Shown here: piece after piece, positions 44,160 to 53,555 of the stretch | How positions within the stretch are numbered: the first letter of the stretch is position 1 | Layout: every line of letters starts with the position of its first letter | NCBI GenBank assembly: GCA_964523795.1 | Contig: CAZGAO010000006.1 | Location: 1 to 64,000, forward strand | Direction: 5' to 3' | DNA: 64,000 nucleotides | Source: SABY01 sp964523795 | GTDB taxonomy: Bacteria > Bacteroidota > Bacteroidia > Bacteroidales > 4484-276 | Made by a program: the position numbers and the translations under genes | The notes under the pieces: generated by a model | Database searches by the model: none | Seen by the model: the letters and a program-made list of their open reading frames with translations, nothing else | Told to the model about the DNA's origin: nothing

Positions 44160-45296
44160 ATGAAAAGCACAATCTACATACTTTTCATAATCATTTTATT
44201 CTCAGCTTGTAAGACTGAAAACTCAGAATTAAATGGAAAGTGGCTTAATACAAATTTCAGTTTTCCACATACAATTACATTTATCGATTCAGTTTTTGTG
44301 ATAAGTCCATCAGGAATCATCGACACAATTTCCTACGACATCTCTCATAATACATTGCTAATTAATAGTCCATTTGAACGAGACATTGTTAAGCTGAATT
44401 ACAAAGTGGATTTTGATACTCTTTTTACCATATCCACGAATCTTGATTCTATCATTAGGCAAAAATATTATCGTGCTAAGTCAGGAGATTATTTCAGCGA
44501 TATTAAAAGTTTTTTGGGAATTGATCTAAATTTACCATTAGGATATTCAGATAAAATTGGAAATTATAATATTTACAATTCAATATTCATTCCTACCCAA
44601 GAAAAAAATGATGATAAAATCAGCATCTATTTAAATAAACAACTTGTCGTTCTTGACTCTTCGTTGCACAAAAGATTATTTCAATTAAGAGAACTTGATG
44701 AATTTTCAAACCACAAATTGATAGCACTCTATATTGATTCCGATGTAAGCTACAAAATTGTCAAAATCGTAAAAAATGAATTGAGAAAGGTTGGCTATTA
44801 TAAAATTGCTTTTATCGGGAAAGGACAAAATCCTAAACATTATGAATCATGCAGAGGCATCAAGCAAAAACTCCCTCCAATTTTTGATGAGGAAAATTAT
44901 TTCATAGATCCCGATATTAGAAAATTTGAGGAAGCAAAAAGGCCTCCTATATCACAGAAATTTAAGAATGATATGGGAATAAATGAGGATTACCCAAATG
45001 TTTGCAACATTGAGATTATCAAAGACCAGATTTATTTGAACGGACATCTTTATAAAACCAACCAATTCTATCAATTAATTACAGAAAAAAACTTACTCAC
45101 GATAATATTAAGTATTGACAGTTTATCGGTTTATCAAACTTTTTACAAATTTATTGCCGAATATGATTCTTTGTATAAAATAAAAAAGAACCAAAAGTCT
45201 ATGGATATTTACCAGAAAGAGTATAATCAATTAATTGATCGTGATGCTATTAAACAGATTAACAATATCACAGTAAGGAGGTTAATTGAAAAATAA
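44160..45296 (+). CDS. lipoprotein with possible ExbD-like repeats, function unknown
   Basis: A 378-residue protein with a lipoprotein signal (IILFSAC, Cys near 17). Residues about 35-120 look like a lipocalin-type start (LNGKWLNTNFSFPHTITFID). Residues about 155-225 (ISIYLNKQLVVLDSS...IDSDVSYKIVKIVKNELRKVGYYKIAFIGKG) resemble the periplasmic ExbD/TolR fold, with a second weaker copy at about 285-360 (IYLNGHLYKTNQFYQLI...SIDSLSVYQTFYKFI). This is inferred by eye and not strong. It starts 7 bases after the antitoxin and shares its low G+C. Confidence 0.45.
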   Translation: MKSTIYILFIIILFSACKTENSELNGKWLNTNFSFPHTITFIDSVFVISPSGIIDTISYDISHNTLLINSPFERDIVKLNYKVDFDTLFTISTNLDSIIRQKYYRAKSGDYFSDIKSFLGIDLNLPLGYSDKIGNYNIYNSIFIPTQEKNDDKISIYLNKQLVVLDSSLHKRLFQLRELDEFSNHKLIALYIDSDVSYKIVKIVKNELRKVGYYKIAFIGKGQNPKHYESCRGIKQKLPPIFDEENYFIDPDIRKFEEAKRPPISQKFKNDMGINEDYPNVCNIEIIKDQIYLNGHLYKTNQFYQLITEKNLLTIILSIDSLSVYQTFYKFIAEYDSLYKIKKNQKSMDIYQKEYNQLIDRDAIKQINNITVRRLIEK

Positions 45297-45316
45297 AGGA
45301 ATTTATTGAATTCCCT

Positions 45317-45324
45317 TATTTTTG
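45317..45324 (+). promoter_or_regulatory. promoter -7 element of the SNF2-like gene
   Basis: TATTTTTG matches TAnnTTTG, 47 bases before the ATG at 45371. Confidence 0.55.
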
Positions 45325-45370
45325 CCATCATTCGTTGGTAGTTGATCGCATTTAATCTCTGGAAATTATT

Positions 45371-48028
45371 ATGGAAAATCCCGGCTCAGTACTTATCAAA
45401 AAACAACTCCAGGAGCTTTCGCATCGCTCAGGCTCGTCCAATCTGATTTATCGTCAGGGGCACAGCCTGTATCTTAACGGGCAATGCACCCGCCTCTCCT
45501 CGTCCGAGAATCATTTCGAGTTTTCGGTTAACGATAAATATGGTGACTACCTCGTGAAAATTGACACCGGCGATACGCTGACCGCCACCTGCGAATGCGA
45601 AGCCGGAACGATATGCCGCCATCGCGCTGCCGCCCTGCTGCAGCTCCATGAGCTTATCAAAATTGATGAGGAAGAAATTCCGGCCAGTGGCATCAAATAT
45701 ACCCGTAGCGGAATGATAAAACGCGTGGTAGAAGAACGGAAAACCAAAGCCCTGCGCGCCAATTATACTATTCAGTACGCTGACAATGCCTACGGCGAGC
45801 ACCTGCTTACCAACGAGCGCGGCATCCAGTACAAGCTCACCTTTCGCGACATCGAACGCAGGCACGGCTATTGCTCGTGCCCCGACTACAAAACCAACAA
45901 GCTGGGCACCTGCAAGCACCTGATTTTTGCCTTTGAGAAATATCTGAAAGATCCTGAACTGGAAAAAGAACCTTTGCCCAAATATCCCTTTATCGAAGTC
46001 TTTCTGAATCCTTTTAGGGATTATAAAATCAGTTGGTTTTATCCCGAAAAAATATTTGGCGAAGTGGCAGAGCTTTTTTATCGCTACTTTGGCAACAAGC
46101 GATTTATCGAAGACGAGGAAGCGGAGCAACTGCTGGGCTTTTTTAATAACCTAGACAAACACAAGCAAATTCTGGTGCGCCCCGAGGTATATGAAAAAGT
46201 AGATAAAATATCAGAACTGGTGGCACTGCGCCGTATCGAAAAAACGCAAAAGCTCGACCTCTCGCTCCTGAAAACCCAGCTTCTTCCCTACCAGCGGCAG
46301 GGTGTCGAATTTGCCACTTTTAAAAAAGGATCCCTAATCGCCGATGAAATTGGCCTGGGAAAAGCAGTACAAGCCATCGCTACCGCCCTGATGAAAAAGC
46401 TGATTTTTGGCTTTAACAGCACCTTGATAATCTGCCCGGCATTAATGAAAACACAGTGGAAGCAAGCGATAGAAAGCCTGTGCGCCGAAAAGGCAAGCAT
46501 TGTGGAAGGCAACAGCGAAGAGCGCAATGCCATTTATGCTGACCCCGGGATATTTTTTAAAATCGTGAGCTACGAAACCATGATGCGGGATAAGCAGATC
46601 ATCCGAAAAACTGCGGTGGATTTTATCGTCCTCGACGAGGCCGAACGCATCCGAAATTATGCCTCGGCCACGGCATCGGTCATCAAATCGATACCCCGCA
46701 AGCACGCTCTGGTGTTAAGCGACACGCCCATCGAATCGGAGCTGATCGATCTTTATTCCATTATTCTATTTGTAGATTCAGACTTGCTGACACCGCTGTG
46801 GGAATTTTCGTACCAGCATTGCTATTTCGATTCGCAAAGTAATAATACCATCGTAGGCTATTATAATCTTGAGGAATTAAAAGAAAGACTAAAGCCGGTG
46901 CTCATCAAGCGTGAACGGCAGGAGGTGCTCAAACAACTGCCCAACATCAACCAAATAAACATCCCGGTAAGGCTCTCGGCTTATCAAAAAAAATTGCACA
47001 TCACTTATGCCCGCGAGATATTAAACCTGGCCCAAAAAAAAGTCATCAGTGCCTACGACCTGCAAAAAACCCAGGCGATTATAAAAAATATGCGCATGAG
47101 CATCAATTCCACTTTCTTGATCGATGATGCCAGCAACATCGCGCCCAAGCTCGATGAGTTGAAGCATATCCTGGCCTATAAGCTCCACATCAAAAAAAGC
47201 CAAACCAAAACCGTGATATTTACCGAGTGGGATAAAATGGTGAACATCATCGCCCGGATGCTGCGTCTAAGCAAGATTTCCTTTGTGGATGTAAGTCAGC
47301 AAGTCGGGCTTGAAGACCAAAAAAGAAGCTTTGCGCAATTTGTAGCTAACCCCGATTTGCGGATATTCCTTTGTACCCCCGGGGTGGCGCAAGCCATCGA
47401 CCTGGCGGCGATTGATACGGTGATAAACATGGAAGTGCCCGCCAATGCCAACGAAAAAAATAAACGCCTCGGCAGTATCGACAGCCTGCGCAACAGAAAA
47501 ACCAAACTTACCATCATCAATTTAATTGGCGATAATTCGCTTGAGGCTCAGTTGGCCGGGGGACTTGAAATAAACCTGGAGCCAAAACAAAACCCGGGTA
47601 CTTCCGGCCAGACCGACCACCCTGCCGAGCTTGCCGGGATTTTGCAAAAAGGTTTCACCGATGCACTTTCGCACACCATCGAACAAATGATACTTAGCGA
47701 TGAGCCTTCAGGTAGCGAAAGCAAATCCCCTCCAGGCCAAATGAAACTGGACTTTACCGGCGAGGAGGAAAACTTTGTCCCGGCCTACTTCCCCATTTCC
47801 AAAACTTTGCCAGAGAAAAGCTTTGTCGAAAAAGCAGGGAATACTATTAGCACCGATGTAGGTAGAATTGATGCCCGCGAAATAGATGCAATCCTGAAAA
47901 GCGGTCTTGAGTTTTTATCCCAACTACTCAAGCTAAGCACGGGCAAAGACCTCATGCTGCAAAAGGAGGATCTGCACTTCGATCCGGAATCTGGCGAAAT
48001 TACTTTGAAATTTAAAATCCCGCAGTAG
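45371..48028 (+). CDS. SWIM-SNF2 helicase-like protein with degenerate ATPase motifs
   Basis: An 885-residue protein with two SWIM zinc fingers (CxCx5CxH from residue 74; CSC...CKH from 168), then an SNF2-type two-lobe region. Motif I reads DEIGLGKAVQ, with Lys331 kept but Thr replaced by Ala332. Motif II is DEAE (422-425) in VLDEAERIRN. Motif III reads LSDTP instead of LTGTP. Motif VI reads RLGSIDSLRN from 699, where active SNF2 proteins have RxGRxxRxGQ; the two middle arginines are Ser. The final 180 residues have no recognised domain. It probably binds DNA or RNA through SWIM but may hydrolyse ATP poorly. It is convergent with the antiporter gene. Confidence 0.85.
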   Translation: MENPGSVLIKKQLQELSHRSGSSNLIYRQGHSLYLNGQCTRLSSSENHFEFSVNDKYGDYLVKIDTGDTLTATCECEAGTICRHRAAALLQLHELIKIDEEEIPASGIKYTRSGMIKRVVEERKTKALRANYTIQYADNAYGEHLLTNERGIQYKLTFRDIERRHGYCSCPDYKTNKLGTCKHLIFAFEKYLKDPELEKEPLPKYPFIEVFLNPFRDYKISWFYPEKIFGEVAELFYRYFGNKRFIEDEEAEQLLGFFNNLDKHKQILVRPEVYEKVDKISELVALRRIEKTQKLDLSLLKTQLLPYQRQGVEFATFKKGSLIADEIGLGKAVQAIATALMKKLIFGFNSTLIICPALMKTQWKQAIESLCAEKASIVEGNSEERNAIYADPGIFFKIVSYETMMRDKQIIRKTAVDFIVLDEAERIRNYASATASVIKSIPRKHALVLSDTPIESELIDLYSIILFVDSDLLTPLWEFSYQHCYFDSQSNNTIVGYYNLEELKERLKPVLIKRERQEVLKQLPNINQINIPVRLSAYQKKLHITYAREILNLAQKKVISAYDLQKTQAIIKNMRMSINSTFLIDDASNIAPKLDELKHILAYKLHIKKSQTKTVIFTEWDKMVNIIARMLRLSKISFVDVSQQVGLEDQKRSFAQFVANPDLRIFLCTPGVAQAIDLAAIDTVINMEVPANANEKNKRLGSIDSLRNRKTKLTIINLIGDNSLEAQLAGGLEINLEPKQNPGTSGQTDHPAELAGILQKGFTDALSHTIEQMILSDEPSGSESKSPPGQMKLDFTGEEENFVPAYFPISKTLPEKSFVEKAGNTISTDVGRIDAREIDAILKSGLEFLSQLLKLSTGKDLMLQKEDLHFDPESGEITLKFKIPQ

Positions 48029-48106
48029 CTATGGTGCAGGATACCGAAATACCCAATTTCGTATATCCAAACCGGGATTAATAAATTGTGATACGCCTTT
48101 TTTAAC

Positions 48107-50131
48107 TTACACTGTTTCGCATTCGCCATCCTGTGTTTTAAACAGGGCAGTATGTTGGCGCATTTTATCCTGTGAGGCGAGGAAAAATAGGATGTCGTTT
48201 TCCTGAAGGACAAAATGGGGTGGGGGATTTGAAAACGATTGATTGCCTCTGCTTATGGCGAGGAGGTTAATTTTGTGTTTTTGTTCGAATGCCACTTGCG
48301 CAAGCGTTTTCCCTTCGATGGCTGCCTTGCCACACACGTGCATCGAGCTGATGGTGATCTCGGGAACATTTACGGCTAACTTTCCGTAAGTGTCATCTTT
48401 GAGCGAAAGACTTCTAAACATTTCGTAGCCATCGGAGCGCACCTGAGCCACCAGTTTTTCGATTTCCGCGTGAGGAACCAAATATTTGGCCAGTACACGG
48501 GTAAATATCTCCACCGAGGTTTCAAACTCCTCAGGTATCACCTCATCGGCACCCAGCTTAAAAAGATCCTGTAAATCGGTTACAAAACGGGAGCGTATAA
48601 TAATGTGTAAGTTTGGATTCATCTGACGAGCGACCTGAGTGATACGCCTTACATCGGCACTACCCGGCAGAGTAACCACCAGCACCATGGCATCGATGAC
48701 GGAGGCATGATCCAAAACCGCTTGCTGGGTGGCATCGCCAAAAAATATGGGGATTCCCTTTTTCTTCTCCTGGCGCACGGTTTCGGCATTCAAATCGATG
48801 ATTTCGTAAGGAATACTGGCAAACCTGGCCGCCCGTGCAACGTTTCGGCCATTAATACCATAACCGATAATAATAAGGTGATCTTTGATGCCAGCAACAT
48901 AATCGGCTTCGCCAAGTCCTGGCCTAAGCCCTGCTTTCATGCGTGTTGGCAAGGGGAGGCGCAAGAGTAGGTCGGCAAGGCGCGGTGCTGCCGACATAAT
49001 AAAAGGTGTGGCCGCCATGGTAAGCACCGACACATCCAGAAAAAGTTGGTAATTATTATCAGAAATCAGCCCCATCTCCTGACCCTTGCGCGAGAGGATG
49101 AAAGAAAACTCGCCCACCTGTGCCAGCGTAAAACCTACCAGCAAAGAGGTGCGCAGCGGATAACCCAAAGCCAGGGCTGCACCGGTGGCCACCAATGATT
49201 TTACAAGGATAACGCCCAGGGTGATTGCTAAAATTAAAAAGGGCTTACTCAACAAATATTCCACATCCAGCAACATGCCTATCGAAACGAAAAAGAAACT
49301 GGTAAAGACCTCAAGAAAGGGAACCACATTGCCAAAGGCCTGCTGGCTGTAGTCGGATTCGGAAACAATAAGACCGGCAAGGAAGGCTCCCAATGCCAGC
49401 GATAGCCCGGCCATGTACGTTGAATAGGCCACCGCAAGGGCAATAACAATGATGGTTAAAAGAAAAAGCTCGCGACTCTTCGTTTTGGCCACCAGGTAAA
49501 GCAACTTAGGCACCACATACTTTGCACCGATAAAAACCATTAATATTACAGCCAGGACTTTCACCACGATTTCCCAAATTGGGGATTGCTGCCCCGACAT
49601 CCCAGCCAGAAAAGGTAACACAAGCATCATTGGAACAATTACAATGTCCTGAAATATCAGTACTCCCAGGATCGTCTTTCCATGCGGGCTGATAAATTCG
49701 CCACGCTCCTGCAAAAGTTTTAGAACAATAGCAGTACTACTTAGCGCAATAAGAAAACCCATAAAAATACTTTCGGGGAGCGTGTTGCTGTCGTGGGCAC
49801 CAAAAAAATTAGCGCGGGTAAAGAGTGCAAAAAGCAAAATGGTAACAAATACCTGCAAGCCACCTCCTATTAATAAGGTGTTGCGTATCTTAACCAGGTT
49901 CTTCAACGAAAACTCGATGCCGATGGTAAAAAGCAAAAGAATTACGCCCACTTCGGCCAGGATTTCGATTTCGTGTACACCACTAATTAATGCAAAGCCA
50001 TTGGGCCCGGCTAAAACTCCGGTAATTAAATAACCGATAACGGGCGGAATTTTAAGTCGTTGGCAGGTAAATACAACTACTACGGCGATGCCGAATATGA
50101 TGGTGATGTCTTTTAAGATCAATAAATCCAT
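48107..50131 (-). CDS. CPA2-family cation:proton antiporter with RCK domain
   Basis: A 674-residue inner-membrane antiporter of the KefB/KefC type. About 12-13 helices (residues 1-390; VIGYLITGVLAGPNGFALI, SSTAIVLKLL, GAFLAGLIVSESDYSQQAFG) precede a TrkA-N Rossmann domain (about 410-530; HLIIIGYGINGRNVARAARF with GxGxxG) and a TrkA-C domain (about 580-665). It likely exchanges K+ or Na+ for H+ under nucleotide control. It is divergent from dnaA across a 500-base A+T-rich gap. Confidence 0.92.
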   Translation of the reverse strand: MDLLILKDITIIFGIAVVVVFTCQRLKIPPVIGYLITGVLAGPNGFALISGVHEIEILAEVGVILLLFTIGIEFSLKNLVKIRNTLLIGGGLQVFVTILLFALFTRANFFGAHDSNTLPESIFMGFLIALSSTAIVLKLLQERGEFISPHGKTILGVLIFQDIVIVPMMLVLPFLAGMSGQQSPIWEIVVKVLAVILMVFIGAKYVVPKLLYLVAKTKSRELFLLTIIVIALAVAYSTYMAGLSLALGAFLAGLIVSESDYSQQAFGNVVPFLEVFTSFFFVSIGMLLDVEYLLSKPFLILAITLGVILVKSLVATGAALALGYPLRTSLLVGFTLAQVGEFSFILSRKGQEMGLISDNNYQLFLDVSVLTMAATPFIMSAAPRLADLLLRLPLPTRMKAGLRPGLGEADYVAGIKDHLIIIGYGINGRNVARAARFASIPYEIIDLNAETVRQEKKKGIPIFFGDATQQAVLDHASVIDAMVLVVTLPGSADVRRITQVARQMNPNLHIIIRSRFVTDLQDLFKLGADEVIPEEFETSVEIFTRVLAKYLVPHAEIEKLVAQVRSDGYEMFRSLSLKDDTYGKLAVNVPEITISSMHVCGKAAIEGKTLAQVAFEQKHKINLLAISRGNQSFSNPPPHFVLQENDILFFLASQDKMRQHTALFKTQDGECETV

Positions 50132-50631
50132 AAGCTTTAGTTTAGCATGTAAAACTACACTTTATATAGTTTATGGAATATTTGGTATCAAAAAACCCTT
50201 AAACAGTTCAGCCTAAGATGTAAAAGCAAAATTAAGTTTTTTTATAAAAAAGCATGGTGTGCAATCCAAGGAATTACTATTTTTAGCCGGTTTCGCATAT
50301 ACCAAATTGCTTGAAATCGGGCACGTAAATTCCGAAATTCATCAGCCCAAGGCAACGGGAAAATGAATCGCAAAAGCATACATATTTGCATATTTTAGAG
50401 AAAAAACTAAGCAGTTCAATTTAAATCATTTGATATTCAAATCTGTTTTTTCAACATGCTATTCAATACTATAATTTTGCTCAAATACAAGATGAAAAAA
50501 ATATTTTTATCATTTTTTTTTGAACCACCTTTGTAAAGATTTTCCGGGAGAATTTTTGAGGCTTACAAGGCACTCCTCTGCATCCTTTTTATATATTATA
50601 TTTTATAACGAACTGATAAATAGTTACTACT
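50132..50631. other. 500-base A+T-rich region upstream of dnaA
   Basis: No gene was seen. It is rich in A and T, and TAATTTTG (50472-50479) is a possible dnaA promoter. No convincing set of DnaA boxes (TTATCCACA-type) could be read by eye, so an origin of replication cannot be claimed here. Confidence 0.6.
50472..50479 (+). promoter_or_regulatory. possible promoter -7 element of dnaA
   Basis: TAATTTTG matches TAnnTTTG, 152 bases before the GTG start. Confidence 0.4.
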
Positions 50632-52080
50632 GTGGCTTTACAAAACAATGAAATTGCAAATAAAGTTTGGGGAAACTGCCTAAAAATCATTAAGGATAAC
50701 ATTAATGGTCAGAGTTTTAACACATGGTTTGAGCCTATCAAGCCTATCAAACTCAGCGATGATGTTTTGACTATTCAGGTACCCAGCCAGTTTTTTTACG
50801 AATGGCTCGAGGAGCACTACATCAGTTTGCTCCGGCGTACCATCAAAAAGGAACTGGGTGTAAAGGGGCGGCTTGAATACAGTATCGTAATGGATACTTC
50901 TGCTAATCGGCAAAATGGCCCCCTGTCGGTGATAGTCCCCACTTCCAACCGTTCATCTACGGCTAATCCGGCTGTAAATATGCCTTTCAATATCAAAGGC
51001 TCGCCCAAAGAAATACCCGATCCCTTTGTAATTCCCGGCATCCAAAAAGTAAAAGTTAATTCGCAACTGGTCGATCGCTATACTTTCGACAACTTTATCG
51101 AAGGCGACTGCAACCGATTGGCACGATCGGCAGGCTTGGCAATAGCCAAAAATCCGGGCAAGACGGCCTTCAATCCGCTGTTTTTGTACAGCCGTGTGGG
51201 TTTGGGAAAATCACATCTTGCCCATGCCATCGGCCTGGAGGTAAAAGACAAATTTCCGGATAAGACGGTGCTCTACGTTACCGCCGACCAGTTTTATTCG
51301 CAGTACATCGAATCAGTGCGCTACAATAACCAAAACGATTTCACCAACTTTTATCAGCTCATCGATGTCCTTATTATCGATGATATTCATTTCCTTTCGG
51401 GAAAGGCCAAAACACAAGATGTGTTCTTTCATATCTTCAACCAGTTGCACCAACACTCGAAGCAACTGGTCATCACTTCGGACAAGCCGCCGGTAGAAAT
51501 CGAAGGTATGGAGGCACGGCTGCTTTCGCGCTTTAAGTGGGGACTTACTGCCGACTTGCAAAGCCCCGACCTGGATACCCGCATCACCATCCTTAAAAAA
51601 CGCTTGTACAACGATGGCATTACCATGCCCGACAACGTTATCGAATACCTGGCCTACAGCATCACCTCCAATATTCGTGAACTGGAAGGAGCCATGATTT
51701 CGGTGCTTGCCCAGGCCTCACTTAACAAAAAAGAGATTACCCTGGAACTGACCAAGCAAATCGTTGATAATTTTATTAAAAATTCAAACAAGGAAATATC
51801 AATCGATTACATCCAAAAAATAGTATCCGATTATTTTGGCCTGTCCCTCGACCAGATGAATTCGAAAACCCGCAAACGCAATATCGTACAGGCACGACAG
51901 CTCTCGATGTATTTCTCGAAAGAACATACCAAGGCTTCGCTTACGCAAATAGGGCTGCAATGTGGAAATAAAGACCATGCTACGGTATTGCACGCATGCA
52001 AAACCGTTAAAAACCTGCGCGACACCGACAAGGCATTTCGGGTTTACATGGAAGACATCTTTAAGAAAATCAACCTTTAG
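50632..52080 (+). CDS. dnaA: chromosomal replication initiator protein DnaA
   Basis: DnaA binds and opens the replication origin. Domain I is at about 1-80 (VWGNCLKIIKDNINGQSFNTWF). Domain III is an AAA+ ATPase (about 150-370), with Walker A FLYSRVGLGKSHLAHAIG, Walker B DVLIIDDIHFL and the Arg finger region EARLLSRFKWGL. Domain IV ends with the DNA-binding signature QIGLQCGNKDHATVLHACKTV. The first Gly of the P-loop is Ser and the usual KT is KS. The start is GTG at 50632; no other start gives the complete domain I. The LMW phosphatase gene follows 41 bases later. Confidence 0.96.
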   Translation: MALQNNEIANKVWGNCLKIIKDNINGQSFNTWFEPIKPIKLSDDVLTIQVPSQFFYEWLEEHYISLLRRTIKKELGVKGRLEYSIVMDTSANRQNGPLSVIVPTSNRSSTANPAVNMPFNIKGSPKEIPDPFVIPGIQKVKVNSQLVDRYTFDNFIEGDCNRLARSAGLAIAKNPGKTAFNPLFLYSRVGLGKSHLAHAIGLEVKDKFPDKTVLYVTADQFYSQYIESVRYNNQNDFTNFYQLIDVLIIDDIHFLSGKAKTQDVFFHIFNQLHQHSKQLVITSDKPPVEIEGMEARLLSRFKWGLTADLQSPDLDTRITILKKRLYNDGITMPDNVIEYLAYSITSNIRELEGAMISVLAQASLNKKEITLELTKQIVDNFIKNSNKEISIDYIQKIVSDYFGLSLDQMNSKTRKRNIVQARQLSMYFSKEHTKASLTQIGLQCGNKDHATVLHACKTVKNLRDTDKAFRVYMEDIFKKINL

Positions 52081-52121
52081 CCTTCAGCCCTGTCATCGGC
52101 TAAATCCACAATCCTGTATTT

Positions 52122-52583
52122 ATGAAAAAAGTTTTGATGGTCTGCCTCGGAAATATATGCCGCTCACCCCTGGCTGAAGGCATTCTTAAAGATAAAATCT
52201 GTAAAAACGATATTGATGCCAAAGTTGATTCGGCCGGTACCGCAGCGTATCATGTGGGCGAAGGTGCAGACAAACGATCGGTGATGGTTGCAAAGAAAAA
52301 CGGGGTGGATATTTCGCAACACAGCGCACGAAAATTTACCACCGGGGATTTTAAAACCTACGACCTGATTTATGCCATGGATAGCGAAAACTACCAAAAC
52401 ATAATGGCGATGGCTCGCACCGAAGATGAAAAAGCAAAGGTGAAGCTGTTGATGAATGAGGCATTACCCAACGAAAACATCAGTGTACCCGACCCATATT
52501 ATGGCGGCGATCGGGGTTTTGAAAACGTGTATCAAATGATCGACAAGGCCTGCGACCGTATTATCGAAGAACGATTAAAATAA
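52122..52583 (+). CDS. low-molecular-weight protein-tyrosine phosphatase
   Basis: A 153-residue LMW-PTP, which removes phosphate from tyrosines of envelope-polysaccharide kinases and other proteins. The signature CLGNICRS (Cys8 to Arg14) and the acid Asp in VPDPYYGG are present. It sits between dnaA and a PLP-enzyme gene with short gaps, so these form a likely operon. No tyrosine kinase lies nearby. Confidence 0.93.
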   Translation: MKKVLMVCLGNICRSPLAEGILKDKICKNDIDAKVDSAGTAAYHVGEGADKRSVMVAKKNGVDISQHSARKFTTGDFKTYDLIYAMDSENYQNIMAMARTEDEKAKVKLLMNEALPNENISVPDPYYGGDRGFENVYQMIDKACDRIIEERLK

Positions 52584-52595
52584 AGCAAAAAGCCC

Positions 52596-53555
52596 ATGAT
52601 GAGCGCACCCAACATACAAGATATCATGCAGGCAGCCAAAACCATTGGCAAATATGTACACCGAACGCCTGTGCTCAGCTCCGAAAATATAAACCAAGCC
52701 TTTGGCTGCCAATTATTTTTCAAATGCGAAAACTTACAAAAAGCCGGAGCTTTTAAATCGCGTGGTGCAGTAAATGCGGTTTTCTCGCTAATCGAAGATG
52801 AGTTGGCACGCGGCGTTGCCACGCATTCATCAGGAAACCACGCCGCAGCCCTGGCTCGTGCGGCTAAGCTCAGAGGCACGAGTGCACACATCGTGATGCC
52901 CGACAACTCATCGGCAGTAAAAGTGGCTGCAGTAAAACATTACGGCGGAATTATTACCTTTTGTACGGCTACCCTGGCCAGCCGCGAAGCCACACTAAAA
53001 AAAGTTATTGATCAAACCAAAGCTATCGAAATTCACCCCTACAACAACCTGCTTATCATTGCCGGACAAGCCACGGCCGCCAAAGAACTGATCGAAGATC
53101 ATCCTGCGTTGGATGTGATAATGGCACCGGTGGGTGGTGGCGGCCTGCTGAGCGGAACGGCTTTATCATGCTTTTTCTTTTCGCCCGTAACAAAGGTAAT
53201 TGCTGCCGAACCCGAGCAAGCCGATGATGCCTTCCAATCGTTTTATCAAAACAAATTTATTCCCTCGATAAATCCTAACACCCTGGCCGATGGACTGCGC
53301 ACCTCCCTGGGCAGCATCACCTACCCCATTATTAAAAATCATGTAGATGCCATAGTAACCGTTTCGGAAAAAGCGATAGTGGAAGCCATGAAATTGGTGT
53401 GGGAGCGGATGAAAATAATTATCGAGCCTTCGTCAGCAGTTCCTTTAGCCGCAATTATGGAAAATAAATTTGCACATCAAAACAAGAAAATCGGCATCAT
53501 CATTTCGGGCGGAAATGTTGATCTCGATCATTTACCCTGGATAAAATCATGTTAG
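52596..53555 (+). CDS. PLP-dependent threonine/serine dehydratase family protein
   Basis: A 319-residue fold type II PLP enzyme. The Schiff-base Lys is in KAGAFKSRGAVNA (about residue 55), the cofactor phosphate loop is PVGGGGLLSGTAL (about 180), and the substrate loop SSGNHAAALA is intact. It belongs with threonine dehydratase and serine racemase; without an ACT regulatory domain it is the catabolic or racemase-like type. Which amino acid it uses cannot be fixed. It overlaps the next gene by 7 bases. Confidence 0.88.
   Translation: MMSAPNIQDIMQAAKTIGKYVHRTPVLSSENINQAFGCQLFFKCENLQKAGAFKSRGAVNAVFSLIEDELARGVATHSSGNHAAALARAAKLRGTSAHIVMPDNSSAVKVAAVKHYGGIITFCTATLASREATLKKVIDQTKAIEIHPYNNLLIIAGQATAAKELIEDHPALDVIMAPVGGGGLLSGTALSCFFFSPVTKVIAAEPEQADDAFQSFYQNKFIPSINPNTLADGLRTSLGSITYPIIKNHVDAIVTVSEKAIVEAMKLVWERMKIIIEPSSAVPLAAIMENKFAHQNKKIGIIISGGNVDLDHLPWIKSC

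Noticed and set aside
50132..50631. Origin of replication beside dnaA
   Set aside because: The gap is A+T-rich, but no cluster of DnaA boxes could be read by eye, and in this phylum the origin is not always next to dnaA.
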